A stretch of DNA of 64,000 bases. It comes from Caldimonas thermodepolymerans. Lineage in GTDB: Bacteria > Pseudomonadota > Gammaproteobacteria > Burkholderiales > Burkholderiaceae_C. The first letter of the stretch is position 1. Every line of letters starts with the position of its first letter. The stretch is from NCBI RefSeq assembly GCF_015476235.1, contig NZ_CP064338.1:2294001-2358000 (forward strand). The letters run 5' to 3'. The notes under the pieces were generated by a model. It was given only the letters and a program-made list of their open reading frames with translations, was not told where the DNA came from and made no database searches. Of the stretch, positions 21,182 through 30,356 are shown piece by piece. The position numbers and the translations under genes were made by a program.

Positions 21182-22006
21182 ATGTCCGCCCCTGCCCCGA
21201 TCCCGCCGGTCACGGTGGGCGTGTTCGACTCGGGCGTGGGGGGACTGTCGGTGCTGCGCGAGCTGCAACGCCAGCTGCCGCTGGCGCACCTGGTCTACGT
21301 CGCCGACTCGGGCCATGCCCCGTACGGCGAGCGTAGCACCGGCTACGTGATCGAACGCTCGACGCACATCGCGCGCTTCCTGCTCCAGCGCGGCGCCCGC
21401 GTGCTGGTCGTCGCATGCAACACCGCCACGGCCGCGGCCGCGCAGGTCCTGCGTGACGCCTACCCGGACACGCCCATCGTCGGGGTCGAGCCTGGTCTCA
21501 AGCCGGCCGTGGCCCTCACGCGTAACCGCCGCATCGGCGTGCTGGCCACCGAAGGCACGCTCGCCAGCGCCAAGTTCCAGGCCCTGCTCGCACGCCTGCG
21601 CGAACGGGCCGCCTTCCACCTGCAACCCTGCCCCGGGCTCGCGCACGCCATCGAAAGCGGCAACCCCGAGGCGCCCGAGGTGCTCGCCCTCGTCGAACGC
21701 TATTGCGCCCCGTTGCGCGCGCACGACGTCGACACGGTCGTGCTCGGCTGCACCCACTATCCCTTCGTGGCCGCGGCGATCCAGCGCGCGATGGGGCCGC
21801 AGGTGCAGCTGGTCGATACCGCGCAGGCGGTGGCCCGCCACACGGTGACCCAGGCGCAGAAGATGCTCGACTCGCTGCCGGCCGTCCCGGAGCCTGCCGC
21901 ACGGCCCCGCCACGTCGAGGCCCACACCAGCGGCGCGGTCGATCATCTCGCGCGCATCACCGCGCGCTGGCTCGATTTCCCGGTACAGGTGCAGGCCTGG
22001 GCCTGA
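21182..22006 (+). CDS. murI: Glutamate racemase MurI
   Basis: MurI makes D-glutamate for peptidoglycan precursors in the cytoplasm. The 274-residue protein shows VGVFDSGVGGLSVLREL with the catalytic-site Asp-Ser. The two catalytic cysteines lie in VVACNTATAAA and LGCTHYPF. The motif YVADSGHAPYGERS binds substrate. It converges with the MFS transporter gene, the stop codons being 3 bp apart. Confidence 0.97.
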   Translation: MSAPAPIPPVTVGVFDSGVGGLSVLRELQRQLPLAHLVYVADSGHAPYGERSTGYVIERSTHIARFLLQRGARVLVVACNTATAAAAQVLRDAYPDTPIVGVEPGLKPAVALTRNRRIGVLATEGTLASAKFQALLARLRERAAFHLQPCPGLAHAIESGNPEAPEVLALVERYCAPLRAHDVDTVVLGCTHYPFVAAAIQRAMGPQVQLVDTAQAVARHTVTQAQKMLDSLPAVPEPAARPRHVEAHTSGAVDHLARITARWLDFPVQVQAWA

Positions 22007-22009
22007 GCC

Positions 22010-23308
22010 TCATTCGGCCACGGCGGCGGCCCGCCCGCGCTGCACGTCGACCGGCCGCAGCAACAGCAGCCCCGCGACGAAGAACAGCCCGGTCGACAGG
22101 ATGGCCAGCCGATGGTCGCCGGCCGTCCACCAGGTCACCAGGCCATAGGTCACCGGGCCGACGATGGCCGCCAGGCGCACCGCGAAGGTCCACAGGCCGT
22201 AGAACTCCGCCAGGTGCCGCGGCGGCGCGAACACGCCGGTCAGCGCGCGCCCGGCCGACTGGCTCGCGCCCATGCACAGCCCGGCCACCACCGCCGCCAT
22301 CCAGAACAGCCCCGGGCCCGTCGCGAGGTAGGCGAGCGCCACCATCACGATCCATCCGGCCAGCGTGAGGCCCAGCGACGGCTTGTGCCCGAGACGGTCC
22401 TGCAGGTAACCGAAGCCGAACGCCCCCAGCGCCGAGGCGATGTTGACCAGGAACACCAGGGCCATCGTCTGCGCCTGCTGGAAGCCCAGCACCTGCTCGG
22501 CATACACCGCCGCCAGCGCGATCACCACGGCAATGCCCGCCTGGTAGCACGCGGTGCACGCCAGCAGCCACACGAAGTCGCGATAGCGGCGCGCATGCCG
22601 CCAGGTCTCGCGCAGCCGTTGCAGCGAGGCGCGCAACCCGTTGTCGGCCAGCGCCCCGGGGTGCGGACGCGCACGCTCCTTCAACCAGGCGAACGTGACC
22701 AGCGAGGCCAACCCGTAGACGGCCGCCGTGATGATCATCGTGACCGGCACGAACTGCTGCGCCGACAGCCCCTGCGCTTGCGCCCACAGCACGTAGCCGA
22801 GGCTCAGCCCCAGCGACAGCATGCCACCGAAGTAGCCGAAGCTCCACCCCCAGCCCGACACGCGTCCGAGCGCCTCGTGGCGCGCCAGCTCGGGCAGGAA
22901 GGCCGCGATCAGCGACTCCCCGTAGGCGTAGCAGGTGTTGGAGAAGATGATCGCGACCACGGCGAGCGCGACGTCCCCGCTGCCGACGAACGCCAGCGCC
23001 AGGGTGCTCAGCACGCAGCCGGCGGTCGTGAACGCCAGCAAGCGCTTCTTGAGCGCCCGCAGGTCCGCATAGGCGCCGAGCGTGGGCATGGTGAGCATCA
23101 CCAGTGCGCAGGAGGCCGCGAGCGAGGCCGTCCACGCCAGCGTCGCCCACTGCGCATTGCCGGCCACCACGCCGACGAAGTACGCGTTGAACACCGCCGT
23201 GAGGACCACCGTGGTGTAGCCGGAGTTGGCGAAGTCGTACATCGCCCAGGCAAAGACCTCGCGCTTGCGCACCCCCTCGTTCAGTGCGCTTTGCGGAAAC
23301 CAGGCCAT
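22010..23308 (-). CDS. MFS transporter, UMF1 type
   Basis: A 432-residue inner-membrane protein with about twelve hydrophobic helices. The N-terminus REVFAWAMYDFANSGYTTVV is typical of the UMF1 (Atg22-like) MFS branch. MPTLGAYADLRALKKRLLAF matches the loop between helices 2 and 3. Substrates of bacterial members are mostly unknown. The ATG at 23308 has GAGGAG ahead; the longer frame has no ribosome-binding site. It lies 89 bp after tRNA-Leu on the same strand. Confidence 0.85.
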   Translation of the reverse strand: MAWFPQSALNEGVRKREVFAWAMYDFANSGYTTVVLTAVFNAYFVGVVAGNAQWATLAWTASLAASCALVMLTMPTLGAYADLRALKKRLLAFTTAGCVLSTLALAFVGSGDVALAVVAIIFSNTCYAYGESLIAAFLPELARHEALGRVSGWGWSFGYFGGMLSLGLSLGYVLWAQAQGLSAQQFVPVTMIITAAVYGLASLVTFAWLKERARPHPGALADNGLRASLQRLRETWRHARRYRDFVWLLACTACYQAGIAVVIALAAVYAEQVLGFQQAQTMALVFLVNIASALGAFGFGYLQDRLGHKPSLGLTLAGWIVMVALAYLATGPGLFWMAAVVAGLCMGASQSAGRALTGVFAPPRHLAEFYGLWTFAVRLAAIVGPVTYGLVTWWTAGDHRLAILSTGLFFVAGLLLLRPVDVQRGRAAAVAE

Positions 23309-23397
23309 GAGATTCTCCTCGGCGACCGGCCGTCGGTCCGGTGCCGGATCATCATGCTTCGGGAGAGGATGAGGCGCTGCGCGGCACCTGCGTTGCA

Positions 23398-23486
23398 TGG
23401 TGCCCAGGGCCGGACTCGAACCGGCACGCCTTTGTTCAAGGCCGCGGATTTTAAGTCCGCTGTGTCTACCATTTCACCACCCGGGC
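23398..23486 (-). tRNA. tRNA-Leu (UAA)
   Basis: 89 nt including an encoded CCA. The anticodon loop CTTAAAA gives anticodon UAA. The acceptor pairs GCCCGGG with CCTGGGC with one G-U. A long class II variable arm and GGTTCGAGTCC T arm are present. It borders the left end of the type VI secretion locus (tssH ends 75 bp away). Confidence 0.95.
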
Positions 23487-23561
23487 GTGCAGCAGCCGCT
23501 GAGTTTAGCGGCACGCCTCGTCCCGGGTCGCCCGGAAGCGGCATGCTCCCCGTGCCACCGG

Positions 23562-26249
23562 CTAGCTCACCCGGCAGGCGAACCGCCCGTCCTCGCCGGT
23601 GGTGACCCGGACGCGTCGCAGGCCGACGCCGTCCGCCATGCGGGCGAGCACCTTCTCGGCCAGCTCCGGCAGCAGCGTGCCGTTGAGGATGTGGTCGACG
23701 TTGCGGGCGCCACTGTCGACCTCGGTGCAGCGCGCCAGCACCGCTTCGACCACCGCCTCGTCGTAGTCGAAGCGCGCCTTGTGATACTCGGCGACGCGTC
23801 GCCCGATGCGGTCGAGCTTGAGCCGGATGATGCGCTCCAGCGCCTCGTCGGCGAGCGGGTAGTACGGCACCACCTCGAGGCGCCCGAGGAAGGCCGGCTT
23901 GAAAGCCTTGTACAACTGGGGCTTGAGCAGCTCGATCAGCGCCTCGGGATCCGGACGTTCCTCGGCAGGCTTGTTCAGGCAGGCCTGCATGATGGTCGCC
24001 GAACCGACGTTGGACGTCAGGATGATCACCGTGTTGCGGAAGTCGATCTCGCGCCCTTCTGCGTCGTCCATCACGCCCTTGTCGAACACCTGGAAGAACA
24101 GCTCCAGCACGTCCGGATGCGCCTTCTCGACCTCGTCGAGCAACACGACGCTGTACGGTTTGCGACGCACCGCCTCGGTCAGCACGCCCCCCTCGCCGTA
24201 GCCGACGTAGCCCGGCGGCGCCCCCTTCAATCCCGCCACCGAGTGCGCCTCCTGGTATTCGCTCATGTTGATGGTGACGAGGTTGCGCTCGCCACCGTAC
24301 AGCGCCTCGGCCAGCGCCAGCGCGGTTTCGGTCTTGCCCACGCCGCTCGGGCCGATGAACAGGAACACCGCCTTGGGCTGGTGCGGATCCTGCAGCTGAG
24401 CCCGCGCGGTGCGCACCCGCTGCGCCACCGCCTGCAACGCGTGGGGCTGGCCGACCACCCGCGCCTGCAGCATCTCCTGCAGGTGCAGCACGGCCCGGAT
24501 CTCGTCCTTGACCATCTTGCCCAGCGGGATGCCGGTCCAGGAGGCGACGATGTCTGCCACGGCATGCGCATCCACCTGCAGCGGCACCAGCGGGGCCTCG
24601 CCCTGCAGGGCGGCCAGCTCGTCGAGCTTCTGCTGCAGCGGCAGCAGGACCGCCGGATGCACCGCATTCCGGCGCCTGCCCTTCCCGCCCTCGGAAGACG
24701 AAGGAGCGCCGGCACGCTCGAGTTCGGCGCGCATGCGCAGGATGTCCTCCACCTGCGCGCGCTCCTGCTGCCAGCGTGCCTCGTCCTGCGCCAGACGGGA
24801 CGCCACCGCCTCGCGCTCGCTGCGCAACTGCGCCAGGCGGACGACATCGCCGCGGCCGATTGCCGCATCGCGCTCCTGCGCCCGGACCTCCAGGTCGATG
24901 CGCTCGAGCCGCCGGCGTGCGTCCTCGATCACGGCCGGCGTCGCACGCTGCCCGAGCGCCACCTTCGCGCAGGCCGTGTCCAGCACGCTGATCGCCTTGT
25001 CGGGCAGCTGGCGCCCGCTGAGGTAACGCGCCGACAGGCGCACCGCCGCCGTCACCGCGTCCTCGAGGATGCGCACCTGGAAGTACTGCTCCATGCGGGC
25101 GGCCATCGCGCGCAGCATCGCGATCGCCGTCGGTTCGTCGGGCTCGTCGACCTTGACGACCTGGAAGCGCCGGGCGAGCGCAGCGTCCTTCTCGAAGTAC
25201 TTCTTGTACTCGCTCCAGGTGGTCGCGGCGATGGTCCGCAGTTCGCCGCGGGCGAGCGCCGGCTTGAGCAGGTTGGCGGCATCGCCCTGCCCGGCCGGTC
25301 CACCGGCGCCGATCATCGTGTGCGCCTCGTCGATGAACAGGATGATCGGCTGCGGGCTGCGCCGGACCTCGTCGATCACTTGCTTCAGTCGGTTCTCGAA
25401 CTCGCCCTTCACCGACGCCCCGGCCTGCAGCAGGCCCATGTCCAGCACGCGCACATCGACACCGCGCAAAGGCGACGGCACGTCGTCCTGCGCGACGCGC
25501 AACGCGAGGCCCTCGACGACCGCCGTCTTGCCGACCCCGGGTTCGCCGGTCAGGATGGGGTTGTTCTGGCGCCGGCGCAACAGGATGTCGATCACCTGGC
25601 GGATCTCGGCTTCCCGCCCGACCACGGGGTCGATCCGTCCCTCGCGTGCCAGCCGGGTCAGGCTGGAGGTGAACTGGTCCAGGGCCGGCGTGCGGCCGGT
25701 CGCCTCGACGAGGGTGGTACCTGGCCCGCTGGTGCCACCGCCGTCAACGGCTGCCGGCAACGATGCCTCGACCGCCTCCTCGGACCCCTGTGTGAGCGCA
25801 TCAAGCCGGTGCCTGAGGTCGTCCGGCAGGAACTTCGAGAACAGCGGTGAACTGCGCAAGGCCAGCTGGCTCAGGCGCGGCTCGGTCAGCAGCGCCAGCA
25901 ACAGGTGAGCGCTGCGCACCCGAGCCGCATCGGACTCGAGCGACGCGATCAGCCAGCCCTGCTCGAACAGCACCGGCAAGTGGGGCGAGAACACCGGGGT
26001 ACGGGTGTTGCCGCCGCGGAACTCGCGCAGCGCCTGTTCGAGCTCCTGCTGGAGCTGCACCGACGGCACGTCGAAGCGCCGGCATAGCACGACGAGGTCC
26101 GACCGGGGGTCCTCGAGCAGGGCCAGGAACAGGTGTTCCACATCCACCTCGTAGTGCCCGCGTGACATGCACAGGCTGGCTGCACGCTCGGCCGCGCGTC
26201 GGGTGGTCGGATTCAGCTTGGAGATCAGCGTCTTCAGAGTGTGGGACAT
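23562..26249 (-). CDS. tssH: Type VI secretion ATPase TssH (ClpV)
   Basis: This cytoplasmic AAA+ hexamer disassembles the contracted TssB/TssC sheath after firing. The 895-residue protein has a Clp N-domain (about 1-160). The first AAA module has Walker A TGEPGVGKTAVVEG and Walker B IILFIDEAHTMIGAGG, the latter typical of the ClpV branch. A coiled-coil middle region follows, then the second AAA module with IGPSGVGKTETALALAEAL. It is the last gene of the leftward arm, 48 bp after tssG. Confidence 0.97.
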   Translation of the reverse strand: MSHTLKTLISKLNPTTRRAAERAASLCMSRGHYEVDVEHLFLALLEDPRSDLVVLCRRFDVPSVQLQQELEQALREFRGGNTRTPVFSPHLPVLFEQGWLIASLESDAARVRSAHLLLALLTEPRLSQLALRSSPLFSKFLPDDLRHRLDALTQGSEEAVEASLPAAVDGGGTSGPGTTLVEATGRTPALDQFTSSLTRLAREGRIDPVVGREAEIRQVIDILLRRRQNNPILTGEPGVGKTAVVEGLALRVAQDDVPSPLRGVDVRVLDMGLLQAGASVKGEFENRLKQVIDEVRRSPQPIILFIDEAHTMIGAGGPAGQGDAANLLKPALARGELRTIAATTWSEYKKYFEKDAALARRFQVVKVDEPDEPTAIAMLRAMAARMEQYFQVRILEDAVTAAVRLSARYLSGRQLPDKAISVLDTACAKVALGQRATPAVIEDARRRLERIDLEVRAQERDAAIGRGDVVRLAQLRSEREAVASRLAQDEARWQQERAQVEDILRMRAELERAGAPSSSEGGKGRRRNAVHPAVLLPLQQKLDELAALQGEAPLVPLQVDAHAVADIVASWTGIPLGKMVKDEIRAVLHLQEMLQARVVGQPHALQAVAQRVRTARAQLQDPHQPKAVFLFIGPSGVGKTETALALAEALYGGERNLVTINMSEYQEAHSVAGLKGAPPGYVGYGEGGVLTEAVRRKPYSVVLLDEVEKAHPDVLELFFQVFDKGVMDDAEGREIDFRNTVIILTSNVGSATIMQACLNKPAEERPDPEALIELLKPQLYKAFKPAFLGRLEVVPYYPLADEALERIIRLKLDRIGRRVAEYHKARFDYDEAVVEAVLARCTEVDSGARNVDHILNGTLLPELAEKVLARMADGVGLRRVRVTTGEDGRFACRVS

Positions 26250-26297
26250 GTGGAAGGTGACGGCATGCGGGATGGCCGGCGCCGCGTACCGGGCCGG

Positions 26298-27389
26298 TCA
26301 ACTCGTGGCATGGATCTCGTAGACCGCGTCGTCGCGGTCGCGGGTTTCCGGGCAGGTTCTCAGGAAGGTGTTCCAACCCAGGCGGTGCGCGACGGGCCTG
26401 GCCGGCCCGGGATCGGTGCCGCCCAGCGTGACCCCGAGCGCATCCTCCTTGCGCAGGCGCAGGCGGATCTCGTACTCCAGCGTCACGCCGGTCAGCAGGG
26501 TGAGCAGCTTTTCCAGGGCCTGCGCCCCGGAGCCCCGGGGCAGGAAGCGCTGGAACGTCCGGCCGTCGAGCGGCCCCAGCACCACCCGCAGGCGCAGGTC
26601 GCGCTGCCAGACCCGCGGGCCCATCACCGCGTCCAGCCCCAGCACGCCGTGGCGCATCCCCAACCGGGTGGCCGCAGTCTCCGGCAGCGGATACCAGTGA
26701 CCGACGAACGGCTCGATCTCGACCGGCACGCCGAAGTACTCGCACAAGAGCTGCCGCAGCGCCCCCGGCGGCACCGTACGCTGCTGCAGCATGCCCGCGA
26801 AACAGGCGAGCGACTCGTCGTGCACCCCGCCGTCGCCCCCACGCAGCCGGTGGCGCAGCGCGGCTTGGCCGAGGCCGGCCAGGGCCAGCACGACCGGCAG
26901 GAAGCGGTTGTCCCGGTCGGCCTCGTACTGCAGTGCCAGGCGATGCTTCTTCCACGCTTGGTAGAACAGGCTGACGGCCCGCTGCTGGAAGATGTCCAGG
27001 AAGGCACGCGCAGCCAGGTCCTTCCGGAATGCCTCGCGCCGCGCCAGGGTCTCCGTGTAGTACAGCGGCAAGGTGCCGTGGCTGCCCAGCAGTCCCATGA
27101 ACGCCGGCGTGACCTCGATGCACTCGACGTCACCGGGTTCGACCGCATCGGCGGTCCCCTCCTGCCGGCGCCGCACGCGCAACGCTTCGATCTCGCTGGC
27201 GGGAAAGCCCAGCGACAACGAGTTGCGAAACCGCAGGCGCCGCTCCAGCCCCTGCGACGGGCCCTGTTCCGTTCCGTGCACGAGCCACCGTTCCAGCAAC
27301 CGCACGGCCTGGAAGAAGCCGAAACGGTGTGGCGCCGCCAGCAGCTGCGCGATCACACCAGTCGCCGGTCGCCGTTGCGGGGTGGACAT
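26298..27389 (-). CDS. tssG: Type VI secretion baseplate subunit TssG
   Basis: TssG joins TssE, TssF and TssK in the cytoplasmic baseplate wedge that nucleates sheath growth. The 363-residue protein carries the family start: FGFFQAVRLLERW, then RFRNSLSLGFPASEIEAL and the conserved TPAFMGLLGSHGTLPLYYTE. The ATG at 27389 was chosen because it matches the usual N-terminus; it overlaps the end of tssF by 37 bp, suggesting coupled translation. Confidence 0.95.
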   Translation of the reverse strand: MSTPQRRPATGVIAQLLAAPHRFGFFQAVRLLERWLVHGTEQGPSQGLERRLRFRNSLSLGFPASEIEALRVRRRQEGTADAVEPGDVECIEVTPAFMGLLGSHGTLPLYYTETLARREAFRKDLAARAFLDIFQQRAVSLFYQAWKKHRLALQYEADRDNRFLPVVLALAGLGQAALRHRLRGGDGGVHDESLACFAGMLQQRTVPPGALRQLLCEYFGVPVEIEPFVGHWYPLPETAATRLGMRHGVLGLDAVMGPRVWQRDLRLRVVLGPLDGRTFQRFLPRGSGAQALEKLLTLLTGVTLEYEIRLRLRKEDALGVTLGGTDPGPARPVAHRLGWNTFLRTCPETRDRDDAVYEIHATS

Positions 27390-29209
27390 CTGAACAGTTC
27401 CTCCTGGTTGCGCGCGGACACCAGGGTCAGCTGCGTGAAGCTGTTGGCGTGGACATACAGGCCGAAGAAGCGATCCAGCACCTCGGCGAACAGGCGCAGC
27501 CCGCTGCCGACGTAGTACGCCTCGTCCACGCTCAGGCGCACCTCGGTGCCACGCACCACGGTCGCGAACGGCTGGCCGGGCAGCCAGGCCGTGGCGGGGC
27601 GGTACTCGACGGCGACGATGCCGTCGATCTGGCGCTGGTTCACGGCGCTTTGCCGCAGGTCGTACAGGCGCAACATCTCCTTGAGTGCCTCCACGCCACC
27701 GGCCGTCAGCGAGAGGTGGTTGAGCGACAGGTGCGAGACCAGGCGCCACAACAGCCCGCGTCCGCGCGGGAACCGGCAGGTCGGTGTCGGCTTGCGCAGC
27801 ATGCGGATCTCGTGCGCCAGCGTACCGCCCTCGATGAACAAGTCGCCGCCCCGGTTGCCGATGGACAGCAGGGTCGGCAGGTCCCGGTTGGTGGCCATTA
27901 CCTGCACCGACAGCGTGTCGGTCTGCGGCGCCGCCGGGTCGAAATCCACATCGACGATGGACAGCGCCGTCTCGTACCCCGGACTGTGTTCAGCCACCAG
28001 CGGATCGCGCTGCAGGTACCAATAACGCCCGCCGGCCTCCGTAGCGTCGTCTCGTGCGAGGTCGTCATGGCGCAGCGAGAAGAACGGACGGAACTCTTCC
28101 ACCGTCTCGCCCTGCGGGGTCTGGCGGACCCGGTAGAGCTTGCGTACCGACGAGACTTCATAGGCGTGGGCGCGCCGACTGTCGACCACCAGCGGGTAGC
28201 TGGTGCTGGCATGGGTCACCCGGATCGGATCGGCGTTCTGCTCGAACAGGTTGACCACCGGCGCGCAGCCCAGCTGGAAGTTCTGCGCGGTGATGGTTTC
28301 CAGCAGCCGGACTTCGTCCGAATCGGCTCGCAGGCCGGCCAGCAGCAGGTGCAGGCTCAGGCTGCGTCCGGCGCCAGCCAGGCTCCCGGCATCGGGCAAC
28401 GGCAGGTCGATGAAGTTGAACTTCTCCGGAAACGCGAAGTACTCCGCGAGCAGCCCATAGGCGGGCTGCGAACGGGTGTCCTGCTCGACCAGGGCCTCCT
28501 CGTCCCCGAACCCAGCCAGGGCGACCGGCCGGTCGCACGGCCCCTGCCACGGCCCGCTCGGCGCGGTCTGCACCAGCATGCCCACCACCTGTGCGCACAG
28601 CACCTCGCGCAGCACGCCGACCTGCGAGGACTCTCCGTCCAGGTACAGGCGCAGCGACCGGTTCGCCAGGGCGTCGAACTCCATCTGCGGCGACAGCAGC
28701 TCCAGGCACAGCGACAGCATGGACGTGGCCCGCGGCGGCACACGTGTGCCTTCCGGAGCCGCCACCGCCATCCGGAAAGCAGCCTCGGTCAGGCGCAGCG
28801 GCCACAGCTCCACCGCGCAGCTGGTACGGAAGCGACACGCCACGCCGCGCACAGCCCGCGACACCAGCATCGTGTGTCGCTCGATGCGGTGCGGCCCGGT
28901 CATCTGCGCGGCCCCCTCGCCGAGGACAAACTGCGCGATCGAGCAGGACGGAAACGGACGCAGGTAGTGCGGGTACAGCACCTCCAGCAGCGCCTCTGTG
29001 AACAGCGGAAAGTCGTCATCGAGCCGCTTGTGCACCCGGGCCGCCAACAGGGCGAACGATTCAATCAACCGCTCGACGTGCGGATCCTCCGACACGTCGC
29101 CGGCCATCATCAGCCGCGCGGCGATCTTGGGATAACGCTGCGCGAATTCCTTGGCGTGGCCACGCAGGAACGCCAGCTCCCTTTCGAAATGGGGCAGCAA
29201 CGCTTCCAT
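27353..29209 (-). CDS. tssF: Type VI secretion baseplate subunit TssF
   Basis: The larger baseplate wedge protein, two copies of which pair with TssG. The 618 residues match the family. The N-terminus LLPHFERELAFLRGHAKEFAQRYPKIA is the TssF hallmark, followed by GDVSEDPHVERLIESFALL and the ALLEVLYPHYLRPFPSCSI block. It starts 9 bp after tssE and overlaps tssG. Confidence 0.97.
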   Translation of the reverse strand: MEALLPHFERELAFLRGHAKEFAQRYPKIAARLMMAGDVSEDPHVERLIESFALLAARVHKRLDDDFPLFTEALLEVLYPHYLRPFPSCSIAQFVLGEGAAQMTGPHRIERHTMLVSRAVRGVACRFRTSCAVELWPLRLTEAAFRMAVAAPEGTRVPPRATSMLSLCLELLSPQMEFDALANRSLRLYLDGESSQVGVLREVLCAQVVGMLVQTAPSGPWQGPCDRPVALAGFGDEEALVEQDTRSQPAYGLLAEYFAFPEKFNFIDLPLPDAGSLAGAGRSLSLHLLLAGLRADSDEVRLLETITAQNFQLGCAPVVNLFEQNADPIRVTHASTSYPLVVDSRRAHAYEVSSVRKLYRVRQTPQGETVEEFRPFFSLRHDDLARDDATEAGGRYWYLQRDPLVAEHSPGYETALSIVDVDFDPAAPQTDTLSVQVMATNRDLPTLLSIGNRGGDLFIEGGTLAHEIRMLRKPTPTCRFPRGRGLLWRLVSHLSLNHLSLTAGGVEALKEMLRLYDLRQSAVNQRQIDGIVAVEYRPATAWLPGQPFATVVRGTEVRLSVDEAYYVGSGLRLFAEVLDRFFGLYVHANSFTQLTLVSARNQEELFRCPPRNGDRRLV

Positions 29210-29218
29210 CGACGCCCC

Positions 29219-29725
29219 TCAGCCCGCCACCGGTTCACCGCCTGCGCGGCGCACCGCATACTGCTGCGTCGTGGTCTGCAGCGACGCGTCGAAGTTGACC
29301 GGCTCGCTGGCCTGGCCGACCCGCAGCAACGCATGGATCGAGAACCGCAGCCTGCTCTCCCCGCGACCGTCAGGCCCCGCCAGGCTCACCCTTGGCGCGC
29401 GCAGGCGTGGCTCGTGCGCCCGGATGGCAGCCTCGATGGACTGACAGATCAGGTCGCGATCCCTGGGGCTGGCAAGCGTGAGGTCGGCGAAATCGATCAT
29501 CCCGAACGACAGGATGGAGGTCCAGCAATGCCGCCACGGCCGCAACACGTCGGCCGCAAGTCCGCACCGCGTGTTCAGCAGGGCCTCCAGGTCGCGCGCG
29601 ACGCTGTCTTTGAGCTGCTCGAGCGAGAGCCGGACCAGCGTGGGCTCCGACTCGACCTGGGGGTCGTCGTCGAGCAGGCGATCGAACAGGCTGGGCGTGT
29701 AGCGGGACACGGCGCGGCAGGCCAA
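29219..29725 (-). CDS. tssE: Type VI secretion baseplate protein TssE (gp25-like)
   Basis: A 168-residue protein homologous to phage T4 gp25, which links baseplate and sheath. The frame begins SRYTPSLFDRLLDDDP. The gp25-like core has SILSFGMIDFADL, then RDLICQSIEAAIRAHEPRL, where the conserved E..I..HEPRL pattern contacts the sheath. It lies between hcp (53 bp) and tssF (9 bp). Confidence 0.93.
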   Translation of the reverse strand: MACRAVSRYTPSLFDRLLDDDPQVESEPTLVRLSLEQLKDSVARDLEALLNTRCGLAADVLRPWRHCWTSILSFGMIDFADLTLASPRDRDLICQSIEAAIRAHEPRLRAPRVSLAGPDGRGESRLRFSIHALLRVGQASEPVNFDASLQTTTQQYAVRRAGGEPVAG

Positions 29726-29778
29726 GCGAGGACAGAAGGCAGGGCAAGGTCCGCCTTCAGCGAGCGTCGTCGTGCAGG

Positions 29779-30318
29779 TCAGCCGAAGTTGGGCACGTTC
29801 CGCGCGAGGTCCCAGGCGCCGGAGATGTTCACCTTGCCGGACTTGTCGCCGCTGATGTTCAGCTCGTCATAGGTCCAGCGCACCGCCGAGTACTTGAGGG
29901 TGAAGGTTTCCGACGGGATGCCTTCGCCGGACACGGTCGGTGCCACGGAGGCGACGATCACGTTCTTCAGCTCGATCTTCAGGTACTGGTGTCGGTTCTG
30001 CGAGTTGGAGGGGCTGCCGACGTTGTTCTTGCCGCCATGCGCACGATAGAAGTAGATGATCACGTCGTTGATCACCGTGCCGGCCGAACAGGCCTGCAAG
30101 AGCTTGGGCGTGGCGCCGTCGATGTCCTTGGTGAACACCATCTCACCGTGCTCGCAGCGCTCCGCGGTGTGGCCACCTGCGGTGGATGCGGTCGCCGACT
30201 TGGGTTGCTTGACGATGTGGCTCCACGAGTACACCTCGACGGTGTCCTTGTGCTTGGAATCCCGCGAGTCCCCCTTGATGTCGCTTCCCTTGAACTCGAC
30301 GTAGATGTCCTTGGCCAT
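29779..30318 (-). CDS. hcp: Type VI secretion tube protein Hcp (TssD)
   Basis: Hcp hexamers stack into the inner tube that is thrust into target cells; Hcp is itself released. This 179-residue protein starts MAKDIYVEFKGSDIKGDSRD and ends in WDLARNVPNFG. It contains the conserved VYSWSHIVKQPKSAT and FTLKYSAVRWTYDEL strands. GGGAGG precedes the ATG at 30318. It lies 38 bp after tssC. Confidence 0.97.
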   Translation of the reverse strand: MAKDIYVEFKGSDIKGDSRDSKHKDTVEVYSWSHIVKQPKSATASTAGGHTAERCEHGEMVFTKDIDGATPKLLQACSAGTVINDVIIYFYRAHGGKNNVGSPSNSQNRHQYLKIELKNVIVASVAPTVSGEGIPSETFTLKYSAVRWTYDELNISGDKSGKVNISGAWDLARNVPNFG

Positions 30319-30356
30319 GAATGATCCTCCCTGATTTTTTGCCTTGGTGATGAATC